Shown one piece after another: positions 9,606-17,718 of a DNA stretch of 63,946 nt. Position 1 is the stretch's first letter, and each line of letters opens with the position of its first letter. The notes under the pieces were generated by a model. That model was not told the DNA's origin. It did not search any database and saw only the letters and a program-made list of their open reading frames with translations. Made by a program: the position numbers and the translations under genes. Origin of the DNA: an uncultured Prevotellaceae bacterium (GTDB taxonomy: Bacteria; Bacteroidota; Bacteroidia; Bacteroidales; Muribaculaceae); assembly GCA_947254205.1 (NCBI GenBank), contig CAMYCE010000002.1, forward strand, positions 1-63,946, given 5' to 3'.

Positions 9606-9639
9606 TACCTTTGTAGTATCGTAAACGCGATACTACAAA
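9606..9639 (+). promoter_or_regulatory. recA promoter box overlapping a perfect 12-bp inverted repeat
   Basis: TACCTTTG (9606-9613) is the -7 box. A perfect inverted repeat, TTTGTAGTATCG (9610-9621) and CGATACTACAAA (9628-9639) with a 6-nt spacer, starts inside the box and covers the expected start site near 9620. It could be a repressor operator, for instance for a LexA-like SOS repressor, or a 5' leader hairpin. The position fits an operator better. The recA ATG follows at 9674. Confidence 0.6.
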
Positions 9640-9673
9640 ATTTTAATTTAAGAATTAAAAACAAGCATATCAC

Positions 9674-10747
9674 ATGGACAAAAAAACGTCGCAAGAAGCT
9701 ACACAACAAGGCAACAGCAAAGCAGTTTCGCCCGAAAAACTCAAAGCCCTGCAAGTGGCAATGGAGAAGATAGACAAGACCTATGGCCGTGGCTCTATCA
9801 TGAAGTTGGGTGATGACAACATTGAGAATGTGGAGGTGATTCCCACGGGCTCGGTGGGCCTAAACTACGCCTTGGGTGTGGGAGGCTATCCCCGTGGCCG
9901 CATCATCGAGATTTATGGACCCGAATCATCGGGTAAAACCACACTCGCCATTCACGCTATTGCCGAGGCTCAAAAACAAGGAGGCATCGCAGCCATCATT
10001 GATGCCGAGCACGCCTTCGATCGCTTCTATGCCGAGTCGCTGGGTGTTGACGTGAACAGCCTGCTCATCTCGCAACCCGACAACGGCGAGCAAGCACTTG
10101 AAATTGCCGACCAACTCATTCGCTCATCGGCTATCGACATTATTGTGATCGACTCGGTTGCCGCACTCACCCCTAAAGCCGAAATCGAAGGCGAAATGGG
10201 CGAAAGCAAAATGGGCTTGCAGGCACGCCTCATGAGCCAAGCCCTGCGCAAACTCACAGGAACCATAAGCAAAACAGGCACTACCTGCATCTTCATCAAC
10301 CAGTTGCGCGACAAGCTGGGCGTAACCTTTGGCAGTCCCGAAACCACAACGGGTGGCAACGCCTTGAAGTTCTATTCAAGTGTGCGTCTCGACATTCGCC
10401 GACTCGGACAAATCAAAGATGGCGACCAAGTTGTGGGCAACCTCACTCGCGTGAAAGTGGTGAAAAACAAGGTGGCGCCTCCATTCCGCAAAACCGAGTT
10501 TGAAATATTCTTTGGCAAGGGCATTAGCAAGATTGGTGAGATTGTAGACCTTGGTGTGCAATTTGAAATTGTCAAGAAGAGTGGCGCATGGTATTCCTAC
10601 CAAGACACCAAGCTGGGACAAGGACGCGAAGCAGCCAAGCAAATCATCGAAGACAACCCCGAACTTGCCGAGGAGCTTGAAGCCAAAATCATGGCAGCGA
10701 TGCGAGGTGAAACACTCGACAATGCCCAAGAGCAAACTGAAGAATAA
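9674..10747 (+). CDS. recA: Recombinase RecA
   Basis: This is the 357-residue RecA strand-exchange ATPase for homologous recombination and SOS induction. Walker A is GPESSGKTT. The Walker B region is IDIIVIDSVAAL, and the DNA-binding loops (GEMGESKMGLQARLMSQALR, INQLRDKLGVTFGSPETTTGGNALKFY) are intact. The acidic C-terminal tail (AQEQTEE) is normal. The first 30 residues are a family-typical variable leader ending VAMEKIDKTYGRGSIMKLG. It is monocistronic, with its own promoter palindrome upstream and an intrinsic terminator just downstream. Confidence 0.99.
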   Translation: MDKKTSQEATQQGNSKAVSPEKLKALQVAMEKIDKTYGRGSIMKLGDDNIENVEVIPTGSVGLNYALGVGGYPRGRIIEIYGPESSGKTTLAIHAIAEAQKQGGIAAIIDAEHAFDRFYAESLGVDVNSLLISQPDNGEQALEIADQLIRSSAIDIIVIDSVAALTPKAEIEGEMGESKMGLQARLMSQALRKLTGTISKTGTTCIFINQLRDKLGVTFGSPETTTGGNALKFYSSVRLDIRRLGQIKDGDQVVGNLTRVKVVKNKVAPPFRKTEFEIFFGKGISKIGEIVDLGVQFEIVKKSGAWYSYQDTKLGQGREAAKQIIEDNPELAEELEAKIMAAMRGETLDNAQEQTEE

Positions 10748-10793
10748 AGCTACATTCTCTCATAGCAATTTCAAAAATTCATACCAACAAGTG

Positions 10794-10839
10794 GAGCGAG
10801 CTCCAAAGCCATGGGCTTTGAAGCTCGCTCTCTTATTTT
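10794..10839 (+). terminator. Intrinsic terminator of recA
   Basis: GAGCGAGCT (10794-10802) pairs with AGCTCGCTC (10822-10830). Inside it CAAAGCC (10804-10810) pairs with GGCTTTG (10814-10820), leaving a three-base ATG loop and one mismatch. TCTTATTTT follows. Confidence 0.85.
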
Positions 10840-10968
10840 CACATTTTCAATAGAGCCGAAATTCATAAACTAAAAGCCAATAATTCACCCACTTTAACCC
10901 AAATCTTTTACAACCCTTCACCCCTCGATTGCAGACAAATTGCAAGCCCCAACAGCTTCATGATTTTC

Positions 10969-11161
10969 TTTAACCCCAAATCGGTCATTAGGTTTCTTTG
11001 TTTTTGTCAAATTATTTTGAGTAATTTTTGATTGATTTTGAGGGCGTTTAGCGGGCTAAACAACCGAAAAAGCAGTCAAAAAGAACCAAAATAATTTGAC
11101 AAAGGCAAGGAAAAGCCTAAGATATTTTCTTATTGCGACCTAATGACCGATTGGGGTTTAA
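10969..11161. mobile_element. MITE-like palindromic element with 5-bp target duplication
   Basis: A 183-bp core (10974-11156) has terminal inverted repeats, CCCCAAATCGGTCATTAGGT on the left (10974-10993) and ACCTAATGACCGATTGGGG on the right (11138-11156), one base shorter. TTTAA stands directly on both sides (10969-10973 and 11157-11161), as expected of a target-site duplication. Nested inside are a perfect 17-bp inverted repeat (11003-11019 with 11087-11103), a nearly perfect 10-bp pair near 11025 and 11074, and a central GTTTAGC-GG-GCTAAAC hairpin (11046-11061). The whole can fold into one long hairpin. It holds no credible reading frame, so it would depend on a transposase elsewhere. No second copy was noticed in this window. 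A structured RNA is the alternative. Confidence 0.55.
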
Positions 11162-11189
11162 AATGAGAATGGAGAGGGGGCGTGCAGGA

Positions 11190-11225
11190 CAACCGCATCA
11201 AAATCTTGATTTTTTGATGCGGTTG
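11190..11225. repeat. Perfect 14-bp inverted repeat (hairpin) upstream of the M28 gene
   Basis: CAACCGCATCAAAA (11190-11203) pairs perfectly with TTTTGATGCGGTTG (11212-11225) around an 8-nt loop. Neither strand has a T-run behind it, so it is not an obvious terminator. It lies about 38 bp upstream of the next promoter box and may be an operator or a leftover repeat. Nothing else in 10840-10968 or 11162-11189 could be assigned. Confidence 0.6.
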
Positions 11226-11262
11226 CCATGGGGGGCATGGGCATAGTGTGAGTTTTTTTTTG

Positions 11263-11270
11263 TAATTTTG
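11263..11270 (+). promoter_or_regulatory. Putative -7 box (TAATTTTG) of the M28 lipoprotein gene
   Basis: TAATTTTG fits TAnnTTTG and lies 24 bp before the ATG at 11294, leaving a very short leader. Confidence 0.5.
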
Positions 11271-11293
11271 CAGGTTGAAAAGAATACATTAAA

Positions 11294-12268
11294 ATGAAAA
11301 TGCTCAACACCATAAGCATCATAGCCTCGGTGGCCCTACTACTGGGTTGCAATGGCAAAGCCACCACAAGTGGCGAGAGCAGCCAGCCGAGCACAACACA
11401 ACAACCCGCCATGCAATTTAACGCCGATAGTGCATTTGCCGAAGTGGAACGTCAATGCAGTTTTGGACCACGAGTGCCCGGAACGCCGGCTCACGAGCAA
11501 TGTGGAGCCTATCTACAAGAAAAACTCATGCAGTGGTGCGACACGGTTTACACCCAAAAAGCCAACCTCACCACCTTCGATCACAAGACCCTGCATGCCA
11601 CCAACTATATTGGAGTCATCAACCCCGATGCCTCGCAACGGCTATTGCTATTGGCACACTGGGATTGCCGGCCGTGGGCCGACAACGACCCCGACCCTGC
11701 CAAACATGACAAGGCTGTGATGGGGGCCAACGATGCCGCAAGCGGTGTTGCCGTGTTGCTCGAGGTGGCCCGACAGTTGAGCCAAAACAAGCCTGGCATA
11801 GGAGTCGACATTTTGCTCACTGATGCCGAAGATTGGGGCAGTGATAGCGACGAGAGCAGTTGGGCTTTGGGCACCCAATATTGGGCAAAAAATCCACACA
11901 TCGAGGGCTACCAACCCATGTATGGCATTTTGCTCGACATGGTGGGAGCCAAGGGAGCACAATTTGCCCAAGAGGGATTTTCACTGCAAGTAGCGCAAGC
12001 ACTGGTGAACAGCTTGTGGCAAACGGCACAAGAGGCAGGCTATGGCAACTACTTCACCACTCGCACGGGGGGCTATGTGACCGACGACCACGTGAGTCTC
12101 ATCAAGGCCGGCATTGCCTGCATCGATGTGATCGACATGCGCCACGACACTCCAAGCGGATTTTTCAAGCACTGGCACACCACAAGCGACACGCTCGATC
12201 AAATCGATCGTGGCACACTCAAGGCTGTGGGGCAAACTTTGCTTCATTTCATTTATAGCATTCAATAA
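11294..12268 (+). CDS. M28-family lipoprotein, glutaminyl-peptide cyclotransferase-like
   Basis: This 324-residue lipoprotein has the lipobox LLLGC near residue 19 and a short Ser/Thr/Gln-rich linker. The catalytic domain has the M28/glutaminyl cyclase layout: HWDCRPWAD, the zinc-binding D in GANDAASG, the E in TDAEDWG, a second D in TDDHVSL, and a C-terminal zinc-binding H in FKHWHTTSDTLD. Bacterial relatives of this type convert N-terminal Gln to pyroglutamate on exported proteins. In Bacteroidetes many periplasmic proteins expose Gln after signal cleavage. Plain aminopeptidase activity remains possible. It is probably anchored on the periplasmic side, since no acidic residues follow the cysteine. 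Confidence 0.88.
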   Translation: MKMLNTISIIASVALLLGCNGKATTSGESSQPSTTQQPAMQFNADSAFAEVERQCSFGPRVPGTPAHEQCGAYLQEKLMQWCDTVYTQKANLTTFDHKTLHATNYIGVINPDASQRLLLLAHWDCRPWADNDPDPAKHDKAVMGANDAASGVAVLLEVARQLSQNKPGIGVDILLTDAEDWGSDSDESSWALGTQYWAKNPHIEGYQPMYGILLDMVGAKGAQFAQEGFSLQVAQALVNSLWQTAQEAGYGNYFTTRTGGYVTDDHVSLIKAGIACIDVIDMRHDTPSGFFKHWHTTSDTLDQIDRGTLKAVGQTLLHFIYSIQ

Positions 12269-12335
12269 ACACACACACGCACACACTCTCTCTTCACTCA
12301 ATAACACAACTTGTAAAGAAAAAAAACAATGCGAT

Positions 12336-13184
12336 ATGAACGAGAATAACACGCAGGCACAAAAGCCTCTATACATTATCACAGGTGCAACCGATGCCAT
12401 GGGCAGCATGATTACCCAGCAACTTGCCGAGCAAGGCAAAGCCGTGGTGATGGCATGCTACAATATCGAACGCGCACGCACACTTGCCCAAGAGCTCACC
12501 ATCAAAACGCTCAACAAAGACATCACCCCCTTGCATCTCGACTTGGGGTCGTTTGAAGGCGTGAAAAACTTTGTGCGCGATCTCAAAGCCCTCAACCGCC
12601 CTGTGGCAGCACTGGTCAACAACGCCAGCTACATTTCACGCCACAGCGAGAAATCGCCCGATGGCTACGAGAAATTGGTGCAAGTCAATTTTTTGAGCAC
12701 CGTGTTGCTCACCCTGTTGGTGAAACCGCTCATGCAAGAAGATGCCGGCGTGATTTACTCAACCTCACTGGGTCGCCACCTCGTGTCGTTGCCCTATGAG
12801 TTTCCTGCCGTCAACAACTTCATGCCCATCGCCGCCTTTGCACAAAGCAAATTGGCGCTTTCGCTCTTTTCTATCTACCTTTCAACCGTGTTGCGCTCGC
12901 AACGCATCAGGGTGAACAGTGTGGACCCCGGCCTCATCAACTTGAGCCTTGTGAGAGTGAACCGCTTTTTTGACCGCTTTGACTTGCACATGGATAGCCA
13001 CAATCGCAGCGAGAGCGGCGCCAAAGTGGTGATGCGCGCCATCAAGTCGAGCGACACCGGATTTATATTCAAGAGTGGCAACAAGCAAATCAAAACCACA
13101 TCATTGCTCAAAAACCGCGAGGTGTTTATCAAGCTGTGCAACGACACCATGCGCATCATGAAAAAGCACATCGATGAGCAGTAA
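12336..13184 (+). CDS. Short-chain dehydrogenase/reductase homologue with Phe at the catalytic Tyr position
   Basis: This is a 282-residue Rossmann-fold protein. The nucleotide-binding start is LYIITGATDAMGS, a variant of TGxxxGxG. The NNAS motif and the serine segment GVIYSTSLGRH are present. The usual YxxxK reads F-A-Q-S-K (AAFAQSKLAL), so the catalytic Tyr is Phe. Such a protein may bind NAD(P) but catalyse poorly or differently. The ATG at 12336 was chosen because an upstream ATG at 12210 lies inside the previous gene and adds sequence unlike the family. Its end overlaps the HAD gene by 11 nt, making an SDR-HAD-ribF run. Confidence 0.85.
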   Translation: MNENNTQAQKPLYIITGATDAMGSMITQQLAEQGKAVVMACYNIERARTLAQELTIKTLNKDITPLHLDLGSFEGVKNFVRDLKALNRPVAALVNNASYISRHSEKSPDGYEKLVQVNFLSTVLLTLLVKPLMQEDAGVIYSTSLGRHLVSLPYEFPAVNNFMPIAAFAQSKLALSLFSIYLSTVLRSQRIRVNSVDPGLINLSLVRVNRFFDRFDLHMDSHNRSESGAKVVMRAIKSSDTGFIFKSGNKQIKTTSLLKNREVFIKLCNDTMRIMKKHIDEQ

Positions 13185-13818
13185 CAGCATTGCACCCAAG
13201 CACATCGACAACCTGCTTTTTGACTTGGGAGGCGTGATCATCGACCTCGACCGCAAGCGGGCAATCGAGGCGTTTTTGGCCTTGGGCATTGCCGACATCA
13301 ACGACATGCTTGGCCTTTATGTGCAAGCAGGCACACTGCTCAAACTCGAAGCTGGAGAGTTGACCACCGACGAGTTTCACAACGAGTTGCGTGGCCACAG
13401 CAATCGCCCCTTGAGCGATGAGCAAATCGACGAGGCTTTCAACTCCCTGCTTGTGGGCATTCCCATCGCTCGTCTCCAAGCTCTTGAGCAATTGCGAGAG
13501 CGATACAACCTATATATTCTCTCCAACACCAACCCCATCATGTTTGGGGGCAAAATAGCCCAAGAGTTCAAGAAGAACGGGCACAGCATCGAGCACTATT
13601 TCAAGGGCTGGGCCCTGTCCTATGAGGCCGGCTACAACAAGCCCCACAAGGGCATCTTTGACTACACGGTGAAGCACTTGGGCATCGACCCGGGGCGCAC
13701 GCTCTTTCTCGACGACAGTCTCAAGAATGTGGAGGTTGCCACGGCCTGTGGCTTCAACGCTCAAGTCGTAGCTCCCGGCACCGAGTTTATCGACATCATC
13801 AACAACATGGGGCTATGA
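13174..13818 (+). CDS. HAD-superfamily hydrolase (subfamily IA-like)
   Basis: This 214-residue enzyme shows the four HAD motifs: the nucleophile Asp in LLFDLGGVIIDLD, Ser in YILSNTNP, Lys in NKPHKGIFD, and the acidic pair in LFLDDSLKN. The helical cap between motifs I and II is of the C1 type. The motif-I variant D-L-G-G-V is common in phosphatases acting on sugar or nucleotide phosphates. It starts 11 nt before the SDR ends and its stop overlaps the ribF start as ATGA. An FMN or riboflavin-precursor phosphatase would suit that place, but this is only suggested by context. Confidence 0.88.
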   Translation: MSSNSIAPKHIDNLLFDLGGVIIDLDRKRAIEAFLALGIADINDMLGLYVQAGTLLKLEAGELTTDEFHNELRGHSNRPLSDEQIDEAFNSLLVGIPIARLQALEQLRERYNLYILSNTNPIMFGGKIAQEFKKNGHSIEHYFKGWALSYEAGYNKPHKGIFDYTVKHLGIDPGRTLFLDDSLKNVEVATACGFNAQVVAPGTEFIDIINNMGL

Positions 13819-14759
13819 AAATCATTGAAGAAAACGAGCAACTCGCATCGGGCACAATCGCGGCAACCATAGGCATGTTCGATGGTATGCATCTTGGCCA
13901 TGCCTCGCTCATTGCTTCGCTCAAAGAGCAAGCCAAGAGCAGAGGACTGCAATCGGCAGTCATCACCTTCAGGCAACACCCGCAAGTGGTCCTCAACCCC
14001 AATTGCAATCTCAAGATGCTCATGACCATCGAGCAAAAAGTGGAGCAAATTGCCGGTCAAGGAGTCGACTACACCATTTTGCTCAACTTCACGCGAGAAC
14101 TCTCGATCAACAATTCACGCCAATTCATCAAGTTGCTGCGCGACCACTATGGCGTGAAATTGCTGGTGGTGGGCTATGACCACCACTTTGGGCACGACAA
14201 GAGTGAAACCTTTGCCCACTATGTAGCCCATGGCAAGGAACTGGGGGTTGAAATCATCAAAGCTCCCGAATATTTGGGCATTCACGCCCCTGTGAGTTCA
14301 TCAATCATCAGGCGGCTCATCAACTCGGGCAAGGTCGACACTGCCATGCACTGCATGGGCCACCCCCACAAGTTGCAAGGCATTGTGGTGCATGGATTTC
14401 GCAACGGCCACAAGATAGGGTTTCCCACTGCCAATGTGGGCCACATCGACCCCACCATTATCCTGCCTCATCACGGAGCCTATGCCGTGATGGTTGAGGT
14501 AGAGGGACGACGCATGCAAGGCATGGCAAACGTGGGCATACGCCCCACGCTCAACAATGGACCACAAGTGTCGGTCGAGGTTAATATCTTTGATTTTGAT
14601 GCCGACATTTATGACACACCCATTGCCGTTGAATTTATTCATTTTTTGCGACTTGAGTTTAAATTGGGAAGCATCGAGGAGCTTCAAGCCCAACTCACGC
14701 GCGACCGAGCCAAATCGAGAACAATACTAAACACCTATAATAACAACAATAATCGTTAA
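13815..14759 (+). CDS. ribF: Bifunctional riboflavin kinase/FAD synthetase
   Basis: This 314-residue enzyme turns riboflavin into FMN and then FAD. The N-terminal FAD synthetase domain has the nucleotidyltransferase motif IGMFDGMHLGH and SSSIIRRLI. The C-terminal flavokinase domain has KIGFPTANV, then GAYAVMVEVEGRRMQGMANVG and RPTLNN. Both halves are complete. The ATG overlaps the HAD stop (ATGA, 13815-13818), so translation is coupled. upp follows after 10 nt. The tail ends in a run of Asn, an oddity without clear meaning. Confidence 0.97.
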   Translation: MKIIEENEQLASGTIAATIGMFDGMHLGHASLIASLKEQAKSRGLQSAVITFRQHPQVVLNPNCNLKMLMTIEQKVEQIAGQGVDYTILLNFTRELSINNSRQFIKLLRDHYGVKLLVVGYDHHFGHDKSETFAHYVAHGKELGVEIIKAPEYLGIHAPVSSSIIRRLINSGKVDTAMHCMGHPHKLQGIVVHGFRNGHKIGFPTANVGHIDPTIILPHHGAYAVMVEVEGRRMQGMANVGIRPTLNNGPQVSVEVNIFDFDADIYDTPIAVEFIHFLRLEFKLGSIEELQAQLTRDRAKSRTILNTYNNNNNR

Positions 14760-14769
14760 TCTCAACAAT

Positions 14770-15426
14770 ATGGAAATCATTAACCTTTGCGACAACAATT
14801 CACTGGTGAGCCAGTTCATGAGCGAACTGCGCGACAAAGAACAACAAAAAGAGCGCTTGCGTTTTCGTGCCAACATTCAACGCTTGGGGCAAATCATGGC
14901 CTATGAAATTTCAAAGCGATTGAACTATGAAAAACGCATCACCACCACACCGCTGGGCGATGCCAAAACCCACGTGATAAGCGACCAAATTGTGCTCTCT
15001 ACCATCTTGCGTGCCGGCCTGCCCTTTCATGAGGGGTTCTTGAACTTCTTTGACCAAGCCGAAAATGGCTTTGTGAGTGCCTATCGCAAGCCCATCAAAG
15101 GTTCCAACGATTTTAAAGTGCACATTGAGTATATTGCCTGCCCTCGCATCGACGAGAAAGTGCTACTCATCGTCGACCCCATGCTTGCCACCGGCTCATC
15201 GATGGAATTGGCTTTCCAAGCCCTCATGACCAAGGGGCACCCCAAGCACATTCATCTTGCCAGCGTGATCGCCACCGACCAAGCCATCGACTATGTGCGC
15301 CAACGCATGCCCGAGGGTAAAACCACCTTGTGGACCTGCGACATCGACCACCATCTCAACGAGCAAAGCTACATCATTCCCGGGCTGGGCGATGCTGGCG
15401 ACTTGCTCTATGGCGAAAAAGAATAA
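14770..15426 (+). CDS. upp: Uracil phosphoribosyltransferase
   Basis: This 218-residue enzyme makes UMP from uracil and PRPP in pyrimidine salvage. The PRPP loop is VLLIVDPMLATGSSM, and the uracil-binding end reads YIIPGLGDAGDLLYG. The segment ILRAGLPFHEGFLNFF is also typical. It is probably the last gene of the SDR-HAD-ribF-upp transcription unit, since a strong hairpin follows. Confidence 0.97.
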   Translation: MEIINLCDNNSLVSQFMSELRDKEQQKERLRFRANIQRLGQIMAYEISKRLNYEKRITTTPLGDAKTHVISDQIVLSTILRAGLPFHEGFLNFFDQAENGFVSAYRKPIKGSNDFKVHIEYIACPRIDEKVLLIVDPMLATGSSMELAFQALMTKGHPKHIHLASVIATDQAIDYVRQRMPEGKTTLWTCDIDHHLNEQSYIIPGLGDAGDLLYGEKE

Positions 15427-15451
15427 CGACTATAAAAGTCATTCCAATATC

Positions 15452-15497
15452 AAAGGTCTCCACATTGAGCTGTCATGTTGCTCGTGGGAGACCTTTT
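15452..15497. terminator. Bidirectional terminator between upp and carboxynorspermidine synthase
   Basis: AAAGGTCTCCAC (15452-15463) pairs with GTGGGAGACCTTT (15484-15496) with one bulge, flanked by T-rich sequence. It separates two convergent genes. Confidence 0.7.
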
Positions 15498-15527
15498 GGC
15501 TTGTTTGATTAGGCTGTGCCTGCTCTT

Positions 15528-16724
15528 TTAGAGTTGCAAGTCGATGTTGAATTGCTCGTGCCAAGGGAGCCCCGACTTGGCCACTTGTTCCAAGAAAGGA
15601 TCGGGGTCAAACTCCTCAACATTGTGCACACCGGGCTTTTTCCACAACCCTTTGAGTAGCATCATGGCCCCCGTCATGGCAGGCACACCCGTGGTGTAGC
15701 TCACGGCCTGCATTCCTGTTTCTTCAAAGGCCACATGGTGGTCGCAGTTGTTGTAGATGTAATAGGTGAGCGGCTTGCCATCTTTGCCAATACCGCTAAT
15801 GCGACACCCAATTGAGGTTTGCCCCGTGTAGTTCTTGCCCAAATCTTGAGGGTTGGGCAACACGGCTTTGAGGAACTGGAGTGGAATGATTTCTTGCCCG
15901 TTATACATCACCGGGTCGATGCGAGCCATGCCAATGTTTTGAATCACGCGCAAGTGGGTGAGATATTCCTGCCCAAAAGTCATCCAAAAGCGAGCACGCT
16001 TAATGGTGGGGAAATTTTGGGTGAGCGACTCCAACTCCTCGTGATACATGAGATAGCTTTCACGCTCGCCAATCTCGGGATAGGTGAGCGACTTGTGCAC
16101 CTCAAGAGCACCCGTTTCAACCCACTTGCCATCTTGATAGTAACGTCCCTTTTGGGTGATTTCGCGAATGTTGATTTCGGGGTTGAAATTGGTGGCAAAA
16201 GCCTCGCCATGATTGCCTGCGTTGCAGTCTACAATGTCGAGATAGTGAATTTCCTTGAAATTATGCTTGGCAGCATGGGCCGTGTAGATGCCACTCACTC
16301 CCGGGTCGAAACCACACCCCAAAATGGCGGTGAGCCCTGCCTTTTCAAATCGCTCACGATAGGCCCATTGCCAGCTATATTCAAAGTGAGCCTCGTCGCG
16401 TGGCTCATAGTTGGCAGTGTCGAGATAGTGCACGCCACATTCAAGGCAGGCGTCCATGATGGTGAGGTCTTGGTAGGGCAATGCAAGGTTGATAACCAGT
16501 GTGGGCTGGTGCTTCTTAAGCAACGCCACAAGCTGTTGCACGTCGTCGGCATCGACTTGGTCGGTAGTGATGTTGGGCTTGCCAATGGCCTGCGCCACAG
16601 CATCACATTTTTCTTTGTGGCGCGAGGCAATCACAATTTCGTTGAACACGTCGGGGTGATGGGCACACTTGAAGGCACACACGGTTCCCACGCCACCACA
16701 GCCAATGATGAGTACTTTATTCAT
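15528..16724 (-). CDS. Carboxynorspermidine synthase (saccharopine dehydrogenase family)
   Basis: This 398-residue oxidoreductase has the N-terminal NAD(P)-binding motif VLIIGCGGVGTVCAFK, then LVINLALPYQDLTIMDACLE and GCGFDPGVSGIY. Length and motif order match carboxynorspermidine synthase, which condenses aspartate semialdehyde with a diamine reductively in the alternative spermidine pathway common in gut Bacteroidales. The partner decarboxylase (nspC) is not in the window. The older label 'saccharopine dehydrogenase' reflects the fold and not lysine breakdown. Its promoter box (TATATTTG at 16763-16770) immediately adjoins the rsmA stop codon, so it can be expressed apart from rsmA. Confidence 0.88.
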   Translation of the reverse strand: MNKVLIIGCGGVGTVCAFKCAHHPDVFNEIVIASRHKEKCDAVAQAIGKPNITTDQVDADDVQQLVALLKKHQPTLVINLALPYQDLTIMDACLECGVHYLDTANYEPRDEAHFEYSWQWAYRERFEKAGLTAILGCGFDPGVSGIYTAHAAKHNFKEIHYLDIVDCNAGNHGEAFATNFNPEINIREITQKGRYYQDGKWVETGALEVHKSLTYPEIGERESYLMYHEELESLTQNFPTIKRARFWMTFGQEYLTHLRVIQNIGMARIDPVMYNGQEIIPLQFLKAVLPNPQDLGKNYTGQTSIGCRISGIGKDGKPLTYYIYNNCDHHVAFEETGMQAVSYTTGVPAMTGAMMLLKGLWKKPGVHNVEEFDPDPFLEQVAKSGLPWHEQFNIDLQL

Positions 16725-16759
16725 AGTCGTTGTTGTGTATCGTTATATGATTATTATTT

Positions 16760-17581
16760 CTACAAATATAAGCAATTTCCCTCGCTTTGCAAGCCCTCAT
16801 CACCTGCTCGCTCGGCTTGCAACATGAGGGTGAGCCTCACAAAGTCGCTCACGCCCAACTGCTCAGGGCGTTTCAAGAAAATGGCATCGTCAAGAGCCTT
16901 GCTCTCTTTGGCAAAGAGGCTGCGCAAGGAGTTGCGCAAGGTTTTGCGACGCATTCCAAAACTCGTTTTCACAATGGTTTTAAACAACTTCTCGTCGCAA
17001 CCCAAGTCGGTCACCTTGTTGCGCACCAGCTTAATCACGCCCGATTTCACCTTGGGGGGCGGATTAAACACATGCTCGTCGACCGTGAACAAGTATTCCA
17101 CGTCATACCACGCCTGCAACAGCACCGACAAAATGCCATAGGTCTTGCTACCCGGCGGGGCTGCAATGCGCTGTGCCACCTCGCGTTGCAACATGCCACT
17201 GCAACAGGTCACTTGGTCTTTGTAATCGAGCACTTTAAAAAATATTTGCGACGATATATTGTAGGGATAGTTGCCTATGATCACCATTTTTCCCTCGCCA
17301 AGAGTGTGCTTGAGGTCGAGTTTCAAAAAATCGTCTTCGATAATGCGCCCTGCAAGTTGCGGATAGCTAACATTGAGGTAGGCCACACTCTCGCTATCAA
17401 GCTCCACCACCTTGAGGTCGTGTTGCAACAAAAATTGGGTGAGCACTCCCATGCCGGGGCCAATCTCGAGCACAGGCGTGCCCTGATATTCGCTCACGGT
17501 GTCGGCAATGCGTTGTGCGATGGAGAGGTCGGTAAGGAAATGTTGCCCCAAAAATTTTTTAGCTTTAACTTGTTGCACCAT
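16760..17581 (-). CDS. rsmA: 16S rRNA (adenine1518/1519-N6)-dimethyltransferase
   Basis: This 273-residue SAM-dependent enzyme dimethylates two adenines near the 3' end of 16S rRNA. It starts with KAKKFLGQHFLTD, has the SAM loop LEIGPGMGVLTQ, and the catalytic motif GNYPYNISSQI. The C-terminal all-helical domain (LRNSLRSLF, LGVSDFVRLT) is complete. A TAACTTTG promoter box lies upstream on the same strand (17719-17726). Confidence 0.97.
   Translation of the reverse strand: MVQQVKAKKFLGQHFLTDLSIAQRIADTVSEYQGTPVLEIGPGMGVLTQFLLQHDLKVVELDSESVAYLNVSYPQLAGRIIEDDFLKLDLKHTLGEGKMVIIGNYPYNISSQIFFKVLDYKDQVTCCSGMLQREVAQRIAAPPGSKTYGILSVLLQAWYDVEYLFTVDEHVFNPPPKVKSGVIKLVRNKVTDLGCDEKLFKTIVKTSFGMRRKTLRNSLRSLFAKESKALDDAIFLKRPEQLGVSDFVRLTLMLQAERAGDEGLQSEGNCLYL
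16763..16792 (-). promoter_or_regulatory. Promoter of the carboxynorspermidine synthase gene at the 3' end of rsmA
   Basis: On the minus strand TTG (16790-16792), 19 nt, TATATTTG (16763-16770). This is close to the TTG-N20-TAnnTTTG layout seen elsewhere in the window. The -33 part overlaps the end of rsmA. Confidence 0.55.
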
Positions 17582-17667
17582 GAAAATAATAGCTGAAAAT
17601 GTGTATATTAATCGGTAATCGACTTTAAAATTTAATCAATCATTGCCAAAAAATGAATAAAATCGCC

Positions 17668-17675
17668 TATCTTTG
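17668..17675 (+). promoter_or_regulatory. Putative -7 box (TATCTTTG) of the flippase-like operon
   Basis: TATCTTTG fits TAnnTTTG, with TTG 22 nt upstream (17643-17645). It faces the rsmA promoter (17719-17726), so the two transcripts would overlap by about 30 nt. Confidence 0.5.
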
Positions 17676-17718
17676 CTCAATGATTATAATGAGACTCCTG
17701 CGAGCCGTTATAGTCGGG

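Noticed and set aside
12210..12335. Upstream start for the SDR-like gene
   Set aside because: It overlaps the previous gene by 59 nt and adds a His/Thr-rich stretch unlike any SDR.
15819..17141. A 440-codon open frame on the plus strand across carboxynorspermidine synthase and rsmA
   Set aside because: It lies antisense to two genes with complete motifs and shows no family resemblance; it is a codon-bias shadow.
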